A stretch of 64,000 nucleotides of DNA from Sarcocystis neurona. Taxonomy: Eukaryota > Apicomplexa > Conoidasida > Eucoccidiorida > Sarcocystidae. Location: the NCBI GenBank assembly GCA_000727475.1, contig KL647291.1:5727032-5791031 (forward strand). Reading direction: 5' to 3'. The first letter of the stretch is position 1; each line of letters starts with the position of its first letter. A program made the translations under genes and the position numbers. The notes below the pieces were generated by a model that saw only the letters and a list, made by a program, of their open reading frames with translations, had not been told where the DNA came from and ran no database searches. This document shows positions 32,895 through 46,500 of the stretch, one piece after another.

Positions 32895-35700
32895 CACCTT
32901 GGACAACCGAGAAGAAGAAGCAACACCGACAGCAGAGACAGACACTGCAGTCGCACGCGGTGGTCCGCTTCACGAAGAGAAAGAGCGCAGGCAAAAACAG
33001 CTCTTCCTTGCCTCACGAATGCGCGCGCTGACGCGCTGCTCCTGCTGGACAAGAGTTCGGTGCACCGCGGGCGAGCAGACTGCTGCAGCAAGTCCGAGTT
33101 CACGCAGGCGTTAAGCCGCTGCTACTCGAGAAAAAAACATCAGCAGATCACGTAATGTGGAGAACTCTTCCGCGTTTTTCGAACGGAAGCGCGCACGCAT
33201 GTGTGTGGACGATGACTCCATTTAGTGGGGAAAAGCAGGTATCGCACATGCAGCACACGTCTCACTCTCCGAAAGACGGCGAGGGGAAACGGGCCGCAGG
33301 GAGGTGCATGTGTCTGCACCTGCGGAAAAACAGATCGACACACGTCCAGAGTATGCTGTAAATGTCACTCTTACTATTGACAGCAGGCGAGAGGAACCTG
33401 GGGTGGGGAGTGGCACACGTGCTGCGCCATGTGCACCTTTACCGAAAGATAAGTGGAGCAGAGGCAGGGATGTGCATGGCCAGTATTCACATCCTCTACG
33501 GTAGAAGAAGGCAGCCGCACGTGCGCAGTAGCACCATCTGCTGGATGAAGGTGAGAGAGAGTTGTCTGCCGGCGCTTTCGGATCTACTTCGCAGAGAAGC
33601 CGGAAAAGGAATCGCTTGCTTGCGGATGCACTCGGGCCGCGACGTAGAATGCAAAATCTGACACATGCGCGCCTTCTACAACTTAGCGCGAAGTGAAAGG
33701 ATTACTCGTGGACTGCCACGTGCGCGCCATCGTTTTGCTGCTGCAGAAAGGGAAAACACATGTTGCACATAACGCTACGCTCTCTATGACTCGAATAAAT
33801 CAGAGGGGGGTGCCACCGCTGCCTTCGCCATGAAGCACCTGTGCGTGCGTCTTCTGCATTTGCATAGCAGAAAATATCGATCATGCGCAGTTAATTTCTT
33901 TCCGTTGCGTACTTGAGCTCCTGCTATAGTGGAAGGGCAGAGTTCAAAGAACAGCCACCAGCGGACGCAGCGTTCTGACCAGCGTTCTGCGGGTGCGAAG
34001 TGCCTGTCAAGCTTCGCTCCCTGCTGTCTCTCACCACCCTGCGGATTTCTTTTTCTTCTATACTTTGTGATTTCCGAAGCTCCACTGCTTCCGCATTGTA
34101 TTTGTTGGAACCGGTTTTTAAAAAGCAGCAGGGCTTCCTTTTTCTTGCCAACTAGCGAAGGCCTCCGTTAGTATTTCTTCTACGCGTTTGCTTCCTGTGG
34201 TGAAGCCGCGCCCTCTTCATTGGTATCTCAGGTCTCGCCGACGAACAAAGTCATTTTTACACAAACATGGGGAAGCCACACGTGCACACAAGTCGTATCT
34301 CCCCGTCACGTACGAGGAGGGCCATCCTAGCAGGGTACTTACTCTTTCCGCAGTAGAACTCGCAAGCACGGCACGCAGCTCTCTATTTCAGTTCTACGAA
34401 ACACGATACGTCAGAGCATTTGTGACTCAGCGCCCACGAGTTAATATTCCGGGGGGAGGCCGGACATACGCCTAGCCTCTCCATCACTACAAAGCGATGT
34501 CCGGCAGGCACAACATGCCAAGAGGCTTTGAATGGACAGTGCGAAGCAGCAGTACACGCAAACCTCTTCGCCTTTGTCGAGAAACCGGTAACACACGCAC
34601 ATGCAGTACACGTTTCTCATTCTTCCCCGCCGACAGCGCGACAGGCAGCATCACGTTGATTACGTCTGCGAACGTGCAAGGCAAGAACACGCGAAGCCTT
34701 GTTCCTGTGCTAAAACTGTATATGTAGGAGCACTACCGAGAGGATTTGCCATGCGCACACACACAACACTCGCTTGCTTCCAACGTGGCGTACGCTGTAC
34801 CTTGAACGAAGACATAGTATTCACACGCACGCGCATGCCATGCCAAGTAGCCATTGTCTACCTCGGCGCCCAAGTATCCACATAAATTAGCGTACGTCAC
34901 ACATGTGTACGCAGGTACAACTGCGTATATGCGAATACATATGTATACGGAGAAGTGGAGGGAAGCCAGGACAAAACCTCCAGAAGGGGTCATCAGGCGA
35001 AGTATACCGTATCCTGTGGACGTCGCTGTGCTTGCACACGCGTATATACAAATGTGTATATATATATGTATATATACATGCACGCGTGTTGTGCGTGGCT
35101 CTGCAGACAACTGAAAACATGTATGTTACGTAGACAGCTCAGTGGATAGAGGAGTGAAGATATCGGTGGAGATAGCGAGTCGCTTCCCATTCTGCAGCAC
35201 CAGCTCAGAATTAGCGACCTTACGTCCCTGCCATATGTATACCGTTGGAGACCTGACTGCAGTCCAGGGCGTTAACAGCGAGAGGTCGTTAAAGTTCGCT
35301 TCACGCACAAGTGGGAGAAGCTGCACACTCAACACGTAAAGAAGGAGAGATAGAGAATGAAACAGGTGCATACACGGGCAGATAGGTACTTCGATGGATA
35401 CACGTTTGATAGCGAAGAGAGGCCTACACAGACAGGCACATACAGAAGTGTACGGATATATACACATATCAGGCAGAAACAACCACAAACAGGTATATAG
35501 ATCTACGTGTAGGTATATATATGGGTATGCTCAGGTGCATACCCAGAAAGATGTATATGAATGTGTAATACATACGTAGAATCGCACCATGCACCATACG
35601 TGTTCTGTGCGTACGCGACAAGGAACGCGAACTTTTGGAAAAATGGGGAAAACTGGACGCGCCTGCAGCTGAAAAACGCTAGAGGGGCACACGTTTCCAC
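32895..35700. other. spacer downstream of CPBP, no supported gene
   Basis: The 3' UTR of the CPBP gene should lie in the first few hundred bases. A 76-codon ATG frame at 34497-34727 (+) and a 95-codon frame at 34188-34475 (+) are the best candidates, but neither has splice context or recognisable similarity. A TA microsatellite lies at about 35040-35085. Confidence 0.4.
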
Positions 35701-35821
35701 GTAGAAGACAATCAGTGTTGCTGGCGGCTCCAGAAGGCCATGTCTGCAAGGCTCTTTTTTCCGCCGAGTGGACGACTACACGTTGCCACGTACACATGCG
35801 CACATGCCCAAGTGTACCTAT

Positions 35822-36013
35822 AAAGCAGGCTGCTCTGGGGATGAATTAGTATCACCTCGCCGATGACAGGTGTCTTGCTTGTTCTGATTAGAATTTTGTC
35901 GCAGCTGCGTATGACGACGCAGCCGCTGCTACTGCAACAGCACGCGGCGTTCTGCGCTGCTAAAAATAGTGCCTTTCTGTTACCAGTAGGGCTGTTAAGC
36001 AATACGCTACTGC
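35822..36013 (-). CDS. orphan exon-like segment, unrecognised
   Basis: On the minus strand an acceptor-like GAGCTGCAG opens a frame containing LLNSPTGNRKALFLAAQNAA, then CVVIRSCDKILIRTSKTPVIGE and LIHPQSSLLYR. The frame ends at a donor-like ATAG|GTACAC at about 35821. The residue mix is that of a globular protein rather than repeat-derived sequence. No partner exon was identified within a few kb and no family was recognised; it could be one exon of a gene with long introns, or a relic. Confidence 0.3.
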
Positions 36014-39000
36014 AGCTCTAATGGTGCACAAACCTGCAGGATGCCATTGTTTGTTTTACACCCGTTTTTAAGACGCAAAGAGGGAGGTACAGCACGTGTG
36101 TGTTTGCGCGTGTACATACGTGTGTACACGTACACGCACCGGCGCATACGCATATGCCGCTGAACTGCAGCTGTACATGCAAAGAACCTTTGGCAGTAAG
36201 GTAACGCTGCAGTGAAGACCCACCACATATATGTACACGCACGCTTACACGTCAACGCACACCACGACAGGGGTCAAACGTAGATTCAAACACGCTCAGG
36301 CCGCGACTTCATACAGACTTCGACGTACGCACGCATGCGTAAACTCAGTGAAATAACATCGACAACCAAGAAGAGTCACGTGGGAGCGGCTACTCATTTG
36401 TTTTAATTCCCGCCTCTACGTCCGTACGTCGGTCACGTGTACGTTGCAGGGTGGGGAGGCAGAGAGAAGCTCAACCCACGCCGCAGACCCGTGGTTAGCC
36501 GTTTGTGCGAATTGCTAAAGGAACATGCGAAACGCAAAGAGGCAATAGACTCCCACAGTTTCTCACACACCTATAAGTGCCCGTGCAGGCCTACGGACGC
36601 ATGCGTGCATGCTGTACCTCGTCTCCATCCAGAAGTAAACAGCCTGACGTAAACTGTATGTGTCCGCGTATTACGCACACGTTTGTGAGAGTGTATTAGC
36701 TTTGACAAGACAGTCCCGGACACTGTAGCGTCAGTCCTGGTGTACACACACGTATGAGTGCGTGTGCGTCCCTGTAAGTGCAGCTGCAGCTGCACGCAAG
36801 CTCCACTACTCGTATATACGTTTCGACTCTACGTGAATGTATATGCTTAGTACACGAATGTGTGTATATATATATATACATATATATACATGAAGGTATA
36901 CGTCTACGTGCAGGAACGCACAGATTTGCATCACGCAAGCAAATCGCCTACCGTGCGGCACCTGATAAACAGTGGCGTGGAGAAGACGTGCCTCGTGTGC
37001 GTTTTGCAACAGCCTCAGGCCTACAAAGCCTCTCCTAGTCCTCGCGTCGACTCAGAGTTGCCCGTGGCGTGTTATATTTATGAACACGTCCGTATATAGA
37101 TGGGGGGGTCAAGAGACTGATACACGTGTACTATACCTGTAGACACATACTGCCATGCACACTTTAGTCCACTTATATGACTGTACGTCTCAAACCAGAC
37201 TATGTATGTGTACAAGCACGTACATAGTAAATCCTGCCAAATTCCACATATATACATATGCATGTATACACGTAGGCGTCACATACTGGGTCTATATACA
37301 TATACGACTATACACACGCCGTATACTGCGTCTATACACATATACGATTATGTACACATCTGGGCTACGTAAGGGTAAGACGCGTAGCTGATACGTGTAC
37401 AGCCACACCTACGGCGTCAACATTGCTCAAACGTGTTCCTGCACGACCTTACTTCCGCATTCCCACAAGACCGTACGTGAAAACCATGCGTTCGCCTACT
37501 GGGAGCGCGCAGCTGCTGCGCACGTATCTCTCCAAGACCACCTCCAGGACGTGTTTACGTGGACATCTACGGAGAGGAACAGGCAGTTTCGCACCGACGT
37601 GTCAAACACACGCGGAAGGAAGCCAGAAGGGCGACGGCGTTAACAGCTAGTGTCTGCACAAAACCCAAAAAGTGCGTGTGCCCCAGCTGGAGAAACAAAA
37701 GGCTGTAATAGGGGGTCAGCATCATCACCTCAAGATGCGTGCCGGCCAATTTGCCCATCGCACGACTCTCCTGTTGCTGCCGACGTACACACTTTACTGT
37801 CGCACAGCGTCATTCTACGTAGACGAACTCGTTAGGTGAGCATACGTAGAGAGAAGAAGTATGGTTTTTTTATCGTCGGCGTGGACGTGCCGACGTATAC
37901 CACCACATGGAACGTATGCTGTGGAGATATGTGCGTGCCTCTCTCTGTAAATATACACATATATATATTTATGTGTACGGCCACACGCGAATTCATGCGA
38001 TGAGCATATGCTTGTGTCTCTCTAATTACCTATATGTATGTATATGTATTGTTGCACCTACGTATGTCAGCGCTGACCTTTACACAGATACGGACACCTG
38101 TATATGTGACGGTGTCCTGAGGAGTCCCATACGCATACATGTGTGTAAAGGACGCGTGTGTATTTTTTTATTTTGCCCCTTCCTAGCTACATCTGTGAGT
38201 GTGGGTATCGGTTACATAATATATATCTATACACGTGTACACATAGGTAGACACCGTTTTTCTTTGTCTCTAGGTGTGTGTATGTGTATCTACACTGACA
38301 CTTCCCATCCACATCTATAAGTGTGGAGACAGACAACATAATATATATCTACACACATGTACACGCACGTGAACAGCGTTTTCCTCTCTGTCTAGGTATA
38401 TGTATGTGTATCTACACTGACACAGATAGAGTGAAGAGCTTGGGTAAAGAGTGTTCTGCATACGCGCACGCGTATGGCGCTGCATGCGACGACGTGGACA
38501 CAACGGCTGTCGAAGAGGTGACCGCAGCAAAGCAGCCGCACGTGTCATCGTCCTCTTGCAGCAGCAGTAGCTGCCGCCTTCCTCTTCCAACCGCAGAATA
38601 AGAGCAGCACTCTCTGGACGCAGAGTGCGACTAATTGTCTTTGTCGCGCCCTGCGGCTACGCAGAGACACGAGACACCAGCCTGTCTTCCGCATGCGTAC
38701 ATCGACGCAAGGGATGTGCGTACACACACATACACCTATGTTTGTATGCGCGTATATATGGGAAGACAGACGGATAGACAGTCAGACATACACGCAGTTG
38801 CATATTTATACACAGAGACACACAGGCACACATGAGCCACCGCATGTAAATTAATAGATACATAGAAGTGTGCAGGTATCCTAATACAGATAAGCTACTG
38901 CGTAAATGTTTTAGATATACTTGGTAATTTTAGAGAGACGCATACCGAGTATCGGTACATACAAGCTCTCGCTGCTAAATAAGAGCAGTGGTCGCATGCC

Positions 39001-39700
39001 TGTAGACAGCTGAGGGCGGACGCAACAAGGCAGCCCGGGCACCGCCGCATCTTATGTTCTTGCGCCAAGTTGCTCAATAAGAAAAAAGGGAAAAAATTTG
39101 TGGCGGAAAAGACTTCATACCACAGTCACCGCACATTCATCAACTTGTCCACAACCTGCTCCGAAGACGTAGCCTCACATACCTCGACGCAGGCGCATAC
39201 AAATCTCGACAGTCAGAAATATATATATATATATCTATGCCTATATCGATCTGTGTATATACACGTATATATATATGTATATACCTATATGAGTGCACAT
39301 GTAGAAACCCCCGCGTATCGCGGATGTATACAAGTGCATGCATGTTCCAATTCGGTGACTTTGCACGAACTTGTGCACACTTGTGTGCACGCTCATGTGG
39401 GCGTATATTTAAATATATATATATATATATACACGCATATGTATGTATATATACGTACACATATGTACAGCCGCGCTGTTGCGGCATGTTCACTGGTGTG
39501 CTGTGAGGTATGCCTTTCACCGGCGTCTTCCTCAGAGGGTAAGCGTTGTGCAGACACGCACAGATGCATCTTCGGCAGCCGCAGCGGCAGCAGTCAGCGA
39601 CAGCAGCAGCGGTGCGGAATAGTAGCAGCAACAGGAGATGACGAGCCTGAGTGGGAAGCAGCAAACGCAGCGGTGCGCGACAACAGGAGCCGCAGCAGCT
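36014..39700. other. spacer with microsatellites and small duplications
   Basis: No gene is supported. One short plus-strand exon-like piece follows a TTGCAG at about 36448 (LNPRRRPVVSRLCELLKEHAKR) but has no donor or partner. Microsatellites occur at 36860-36895, about 37950-38060 and 39220-39470. Confidence 0.4.
38213..38425. repeat. 122-bp imperfect tandem duplication
   Basis: GTATGTGTATCTACACTGACAC ends one copy (TACACTGACAC at 38291) and the next (38413). Both copies begin with CATAATATATATCTA, contain a GTTTTYCTYTNTGTCT block, and are otherwise well conserved. Confidence 0.8.
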
Positions 39701-39704
39701 GCAA

Positions 39705-40544
39705 TCAGCGGCAGCAGCTGCAATCAGCGGCAGCAGCAGGAATGAGCGGCAGGAGCAACAGAGGCAGCAAGACTGACGTCGTCCTCGCGTCCTCTTCAGT
39801 CCACAGCTGGAAAGCCTGAAGACTTTCTGCGCTTACGGCAATGGTTGCGTGCTCACTGAAATTTTTTCTCCCTGCTGCTAGCCCAAAACGCGTGTTATCC
39901 TCGCTATTATTGTATACGCAGCGCGCAGCCCTTCCCGCCGTTGGTGCTGTTGCTGCTGATGCAGCACCGCCACACAAGTGCCTCTGCTTCCTGCATGCAC
40001 CTCCCCGCCTGAGGCGCGCCCGCGAGGCTGCTATATGGCGCGGTTGCTCTGCTGTGTGCAGACCAGGCCGGCTCCTGCCGCTGCTGTTCTCATCGCAGGC
40101 TTCTCCATTTTCGCTGTTCCTGCTGCTGCGGCACTGCGGTTCCTGCTGGGATTGCGCACCCGTTGCTCCCGGCGCTGGCACTGGTGCTGCCGGCGCTGCT
40201 GCTGGTTTTTGCGAAAGTGTGGCCTGACGCGGCCTCACTCTGCGCAACCAGTGGCGCACCAGAATTACTTCAGACGACGTCCATCCTCGCTCTTCTTGCT
40301 CCTGTTGCTCCTGGCGTCGTTGCTCCTGCTCTCGGTGGTGCTTCCGCTGCTGCTCCGAATGCTGCTGCTGCTGCTGGACCTCGTGACCCTGCTGGGAGTG
40401 GTGCTGCTGATGCTGCTTCTGCTGCTGCGGCTGCTCTTGGTGCTGCTGCGGTTCTGACTCTTGGCGTTGCCGCTGCTCTTCCTCTTTCTCTGTAGTTCCT
40501 TGTAGAACTAGCCAAGACTTGCACGCGAGTAGCATCTCCTGCAT
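39705..40544 (-). CDS. Gln-rich open frame, possible C-terminal exon of the giant minus-strand gene
   Basis: From an ATG at 40544 this 279-codon frame begins MQEMLLACKSWLVLQGTTEK. It then has a Gln/Glu/His-rich CAG-coded stretch, then ERGWTSSEVILVRHWLRRVR, a mixed-composition middle, and SAESLQAFQLWTEEDARTTS before a hydrophobic Leu tail. It overlaps the last ~275 bp of the 3281-codon frame in another phase, so it may be an alternative 3' exon, the true continuation after an unseen intron, or a separate gene. No domain was recognised. Confidence 0.35.
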   Translation of the reverse strand: MQEMLLACKSWLVLQGTTEKEEEQRQRQESEPQQHQEQPQQQKQHQQHHSQQGHEVQQQQQHSEQQRKHHREQEQRRQEQQEQEERGWTSSEVILVRHWLRRVRPRQATLSQKPAAAPAAPVPAPGATGAQSQQEPQCRSSRNSENGEACDENSSGRSRPGLHTAEQPRHIAASRARLRRGGACRKQRHLCGGAASAATAPTAGRAARCVYNNSEDNTRFGLAAGRKNFSEHATIAVSAESLQAFQLWTEEDARTTSVLLPLLLLPLIPAAAADCSCCR

Positions 40545-43500
40545 GCGCTCTGGATGATGCTACTGCTGCTGCTGGTGCCGCGTGCTGTGCAACGACTGCT
40601 TGAGAGGTCCGCCCATGAGCTGCTGCTGGCAGGCCTGCTGCGACTGCTCGCTTCGAAGATGTTCTTGGTGGACGTGTTCCGTCTGTGCCTGAGCGTGCGG
40701 CCGCTGCCGCAGGGTGGCGCATTGCTGCTGTCGACAAACGCGCTGCTGCTGCTTCGGACACAGAGGAGTTGGAGGACGTCAGCGTCGTTGCTCTTCCAGA
40801 CGAGGCAACTTCTGCTGCTGTTGCTGCTGAGTGTGGGGCCGCTGCCGCTGCTGAGCGTGGCGCTGCTGCCGCTGCTGAGCGCGTCGCTGCTGCTGCTGAG
40901 CGCGTCGCTGCTGCTGCTGCTGAGCGTGGCGCTGCTGCTGCTGCTGAGCGTGGCGTCGTTACTGGTGCTGTCTGTGGCGTAGCTGCTGCTGCGGCATACG
41001 TCCCCCCTGCTGCTGCCGGAAGTGGCGCTGTTGCTGCTGGTGATTGCAATCGTGTCGAGAGTAATGGACAGCTGTGGGGAATAAAGTGATGCACTGCTGC
41101 TGCAAGTGGCCGCTCTGCACTAGAGTAACGTACAGAAGAGAAACTTGACGGATGCACAGCAGCCGCTGCGGGTCTGCTGCCGCTTCCAGCAGAGAACGTT
41201 GCTGCTGCTGCAGGTGTGGCGTCGCGGCCAGCATGCAGAGGTCTAGCTGGTGGCTGTGTGGCGGCGGCAGCAGCTGCAGAGGCGGAACTCGCGCGCGACA
41301 GCTGCTGTCCCCCCGGAAAAACGGCAGCACCAAATGCAATGCGAGGAGCCGACAGGGCAACAGCACGGTCAACGGCGGGTGTCAGCCTGCGGCTGCCCCA
41401 CTGGTGCCGGGGTAGCGCCCGCTCCTGCGGCTGCTGCAGTGGTTGATGTGGCCCAGGCTGCCGTGCCGTTGTCGGCTGCAGCAGCAGCCGCTGCTGAGAA
41501 CCAGAGACACCCCTACAACGCGACACGCTGCTGCTGCTGCTTCCCGATGTTGTACTGACGGTGGTGGCTCGCGGAAGTGTAGCAACAGCATGCAGAACTC
41601 TTGACGTTCCTTCGGCAGGCCGGGTCACGGCGGCGCACTCTTGCGCTGCAGCAGCTGGGACAGCAGCAGAGCGGCGAGACGTAGCAGCAGAGCACGAACC
41701 AGGAAACGAACCTGCTGAGGCAGCGGAAGAAGTCGCAAGTACATCGGCTCTTGCAGCACCACCATCTGTCGCATGCAAAGACGCTGCCGCTGCCGCTGTA
41801 GCCGATGAAGGCGAGCACGGATCCCCTGCAGCTGCAGGCGGAGCACCAGCCAGAGGCGCAGGGGCCGCCGCACCTGGAAACTCGACACAAGCGGCCGCCA
41901 GAGGACCAGCAGGAGCACGCAGAACCCGAGAGAGAGGAGCAGCAACAGCAGAAACAGGCGGAGGAACGGACTCGGAGGACGCGTTATTGCGTCTGCTGTT
42001 GCGCACCAAGGAGGCCGGCAGCAGCCGGGGGATGCCAGAGCCCAACGCATTCGCAGCAGCAGCAGCAGCAGCAGTAAACCTAATCGGAGAAGCACCAGCA
42101 GCTAATGCTCGGGGTAAACGTGGAATAGAACCGGCGTAGCTTCGGTCGGTGGCAGCAGCAACATCGGCACATACGTCAACGGTAGTGACTGCGCCACCTA
42201 CGCCGGGTACCGGAGCCGGTACTGCTGCAGCTGCAGCAGCAAGAACACCTGCCCGTTCGGCTGCAGCAGCCGCAGCACGGAAGTTGACTGTGCGAGCAGC
42301 GCTGCGTTCGTCAGTCGCGAGTACTGCTGCATCGGAGGTTTCCGCTGAGGAAGCAGCACCGGGTTCTTCTGCACAAGAAACTGCAGGAGAACCACCTGTG
42401 CCGGCCGCAGCGGCAGCCTCGTCTCGAGCAGGAGTAACAACAGCAGCGTCCGTACTACTAGTAATAGGCGCCGCAAGTTGGCTACTGCTGCTGCTGCTTC
42501 CATTCGATCCAGCACACAGTTCCTCTGCTGCATCAGCCTCAACACCCCTGCGAGCTCTCGACGCACGCCCAGCCGGAGCAGCAACGCCCTCAACGGCAGC
42601 TGCGGAACCACCCGCAGCAGCCAAGTCGGAAGCGGCTGCAGCACGTCTCGTATTAGTACCCTCGACGGCGGCAGCACTACCAGCAACCACCGCAGCTCGA
42701 CGAGTAGAAGCATCAGCAGCAGCAAATTCCCTTGTAGCAGTAGCATCTGAACCGCCCTTAGAACAGGGAAGAGAAGCAGCATCATTGCCAGGAGGCGCCG
42801 GAGCAGCGCCAGGTGGTTTTCCGCTGGTGCTGCTGCCGTCTCTGATGCCTCGTGACGCGACAGAATTGTCAGCACCAGCAGCCGACTCTCGAAGCACACC
42901 AGTGGCAGACATTGTGCTGCCGCTCCTACGCGTTAGACTGCAACTGTTGTCGTCACTCGCTCTGCTGCTGCTGCTGTTGCTGTTACAGGGCCTGCTTTGA
43001 CTGCTGCCGGGGACGTGCGCTGCGCTGCTGCCGGAGGCTGAGGTGCTGCAGCCGCTGCTGCTGTTGCCAGGCACTGCACTGCTCGTGGTACTGCTGCAAT
43101 TCGTGCCGCTAGGGCGGGAGCTTTTGAAGATCGAATCCATCAGTTGAGAGAGAGCAGCTGCACGTGCGGCAGGTCCAAGCCCCCCTGTCGCTGCTTCTGT
43201 CGCCCGCATAACAATAGCTGCGCTATTGCTTCGCGTCGAAGATCCGAGTCGCCCTCGCAGAGAGTCGCAGATGCTGAGGATACTTTGCCTTGCTTTGGCG
43301 CTGCTCCCGCTGTTGCTGTTCATGTCAACATTCCTGCTGGTGCTATTGCTGCTTCCGTCTTCGTTGATGCTGCCGCTGCCTGTCCCAGTGCTGCCTCTGC
43401 ACGTCTCACTGCTGTTGCTGCTGTTCTTGTTGCTGCTACTGCTGTTCGTTGCACTGCCGCGGCTTCCGCCTGCGTTCACGTCGATGGTTTTGCTGATTTT

Positions 43501-46500
43501 CCTGCTCGTGCGGCTGGTGCTTCCTTCGCTCTCACAAGTGCTCCACCTGCCAATTATCTTATCAATGCTGCTGGTGCTGCCATCCTTTCTCCTCCTGTTG
43601 CTAGTGCTGGGGTTGCTGCTGTTAGTCTGCTGGACGGTGACTCTGCTCGCATGACTCCTGCTGTCGGTCTGCTCTACGTCGACGCCGCTGGCTCCCTCGC
43701 TGTCGTTCCTGTTGCTGTTGCTGCTGCTGACAGCGCTGTGTCCCTCCGCTTCCGTCCACTCGTATGCAGAGCTTCTGGAGATGCCGCTGCCGCTCACGTC
43801 GCTGCTGCTGTCCGTATCCGTTGTGCTCCTGTTGCTGCTGCTGCTGTTGTCCACGCTGTTGTTACCGCTGTCCCCGCTGCCGCTGCTGTTGCTGCTGCTG
43901 CCGGAGACGCAGGGCCCTGCCCGCGAGGCCACCTGCGACACCGTTTCACAATTTTCAGCAGTCGCAGCAGCACAGCGGCCTCTGTCATGGGGGGAAAGCG
44001 AAGCAGCTGTATCTCTACCTGCTCCTCCTCGACGGCCACCTTTCTTGCTCATTGCTCTTCCACCTTGTGCTACCGAGCCTCCCTTCTTTGCTACCCCCGC
44101 TGCTGCTGTGTCTCTCCGCACTTCTGCTGCTGCTCCGACATTCTTGGCTGACGAGCCAATTGCTGCAGTTGATTTGCCCGGTGCTGACGAATTCGGACGT
44201 GCGACTGCAATTGCGTGTGTGGTGGCTCTTTCTCGTGCCGACAGGGTCGCTGCCGTCGATGCGGTTTCTGCTGTCGATGTGGTTGCTGCTGCGGATGTTG
44301 CCGCTGCAGTCGATGTGGCTCTTGCCGCTGCCGCTGCCACTCTGGCGCTCCTTCTTGCTCGAGTCGTTGCAACCTCTCCTGATGCAGCTGGTCCTCCTGC
44401 TGCTGCTGGCAACGCTAGGGACCGTGTGGCTGCTGCTGCGCCCGGGGTTCGTTTTTTTTTCGCCGCTGCTTCTTCCCCCTCCCGTGACACTGTTGTCGCT
44501 TTGGCCTTCAGCGCTGCTGGTGAGGATGCCACAGCTGCTATTGGTGTTGCTGCAGCAACTCTGCTGAGGCGTCGAGCGGTTCTGCGTGACTGCACCAGAG
44601 GCTTCTCTTGTGCTGCTGCTGATGCTGTTGCACGGCCTCTGTCGGTTGGTAGGCCAGCTGCATGCGCGTCACCTCCTGTCGCTTTACTTTCGCGCTGCTC
44701 CTCTTGCAGCAGCTGCTGCTGATTGTCACGGCGCTGCCGTTTCCGCTGCTGCTGCTGCTCCAGCCGGTTGCTCGAACGCTTCCCTGCGCTGGTGCTGCAT
44801 GCACCACCCTCTCCGATCTTAGCAGGAGTTGGTGCGGCGCTGCTACGCAGTGGCCGGCTGCTCGCCTTGTTGCTGTCATGTGTGGAGCTGGCAGCGGCAG
44901 CAGCATCCGCCGCCGAAGCATCCTGACTGGCAACGCAGGCAACAGCACCGCCATCAAACGCAGCCCGTACAGAAAAAGAAACAGCAGATCTCGTAGCAGT
45001 GGCAGCAGCAGACACAGCCGCACGGCGAGAAGAAAGCGCAGCACCACAAGCTAGAGAAGCGGAGAACCCAACCCGGGCGGCAGGAGCACCTCGCCTACAA
45101 GAAGCAGCACCAGCAGCAGAAGCTGCACACGCAAGTTGAGACGTTGCTTGCGTAGCGTTGCTAGCGACAGTAGCTGCTGTAGATGTCACCGCGGCAGCAA
45201 CAACGTGCCCACTGCGCCCCTCAGCAAAAGCAGCAACAGCGGCACACCCGGGTGCACGTAATGACGCAGCGGCTGCAGCAGTCCTTCGCAGGGAAGCACC
45301 GGCAGCAGCTCGCGCAGAAGGAGATGAGGCAGCACCAGCAGCAGGACCAGTGTGTGACGCTGCTGCAGCTGCACGCCGAGGCGCACCATCGCTGTCCGTA
45401 GAAGAGCTAGACGCGGCAGTACCAGCAGCGCTTCGTACGGGCCCGGCGGTTAGCGCGCGGGCGTGAGACAGAGACCCAGCAGCACCGTCTTCGTCGCTGC
45501 GGGCATGTGCTGCTGCAGCAGCCGGTGCAGCTGCTCCTGTTGGACGCGGGACACTGTCGCCAGCTTGTGGCACAGCAGATCTGCAGCTGCTCCTGCTGCG
45601 CGTCCTCGCTGTTGCGGGCTCATCTTCTACGTGGTCCGCTGCAACAGCAGGTTTTTTGCTGGATCCTGCTGCTGCTGACGCTCCGAGATAAGACTCGTGT
45701 CTCCTCCTCTTTTGGCCTCGCCCTGCACGACGCCCGCGGCGTCTACCTCCTGGTGTCGCTCGCACGACATTTCCGCGCGTCCCGCTTCCTCGCGCAGACT
45801 GTCCTTTTGCTGCTTGTGCCGCTTCTGTTGTTCGGGCTGCTTCTGCTGACCGTCCTGCTTCTGCTGCGCCTGCTGCTGCTAGCGGCTGTTCTGCGTTCGC
45901 TCCTTCTGTCGTCCGTGCTGCTTCTGCTGCTGCTGTTGGCGGGGCTTCTTCTGCTGTTCTTGGTCGCCCTGAGGCGTGGTGATCCGCTGCCAGTGGTCTT
46001 GCTGCTGCACGTCCTGCAGCTGCCCCTCGTGCGTCTTGGGTTGCTGAGGCCTCAGACACCGTCCCTGCTACTTTTTTGAACCCTGTTTGTGCGGCAGCGG
46101 CCAGTGTCGCTGCGTCAGCTGCTGCTGCGCGTGACGCGGGGGCCATGGTTCGTACCGAAACCACCTGTGCTGCAGCGCTGGTGCGTGCTGCCGCTGCTGT
46201 TCGTGACGAAGACGCAGAGGTTTCTGCTCCACGTGCTGCTTCTCGCGTGGCTGCTTCGGCAACCGCTACTCGTCCTGCAGGCCTCGTCGCGCGTTGTCTG
46301 CGTGTTCTTCCTGCGGCAAATGCTGCTGCTTCTGCCCGTGTTGCAGGGACGATTGTTGGTCGTTCTTCTGCCGTATGCCTCGCGGCAGAAGCAGCAGTAC
46401 CAGGGCCTGTCAGCGTGAGACACGCTTCGAACGACAAATCCTCCTCAGAGTCAGATATTATCACTTCTATATCCGATACATCTGACTCCCCTGCTGCTCC

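Noticed and set aside
43144..44722. Plus-strand Leu-rich 'polytopic' frames (335-336 codons)
   Set aside because: They are the CTG complement of Ser/Ala/Gln codons in the longer minus-strand frame, with no splice support.
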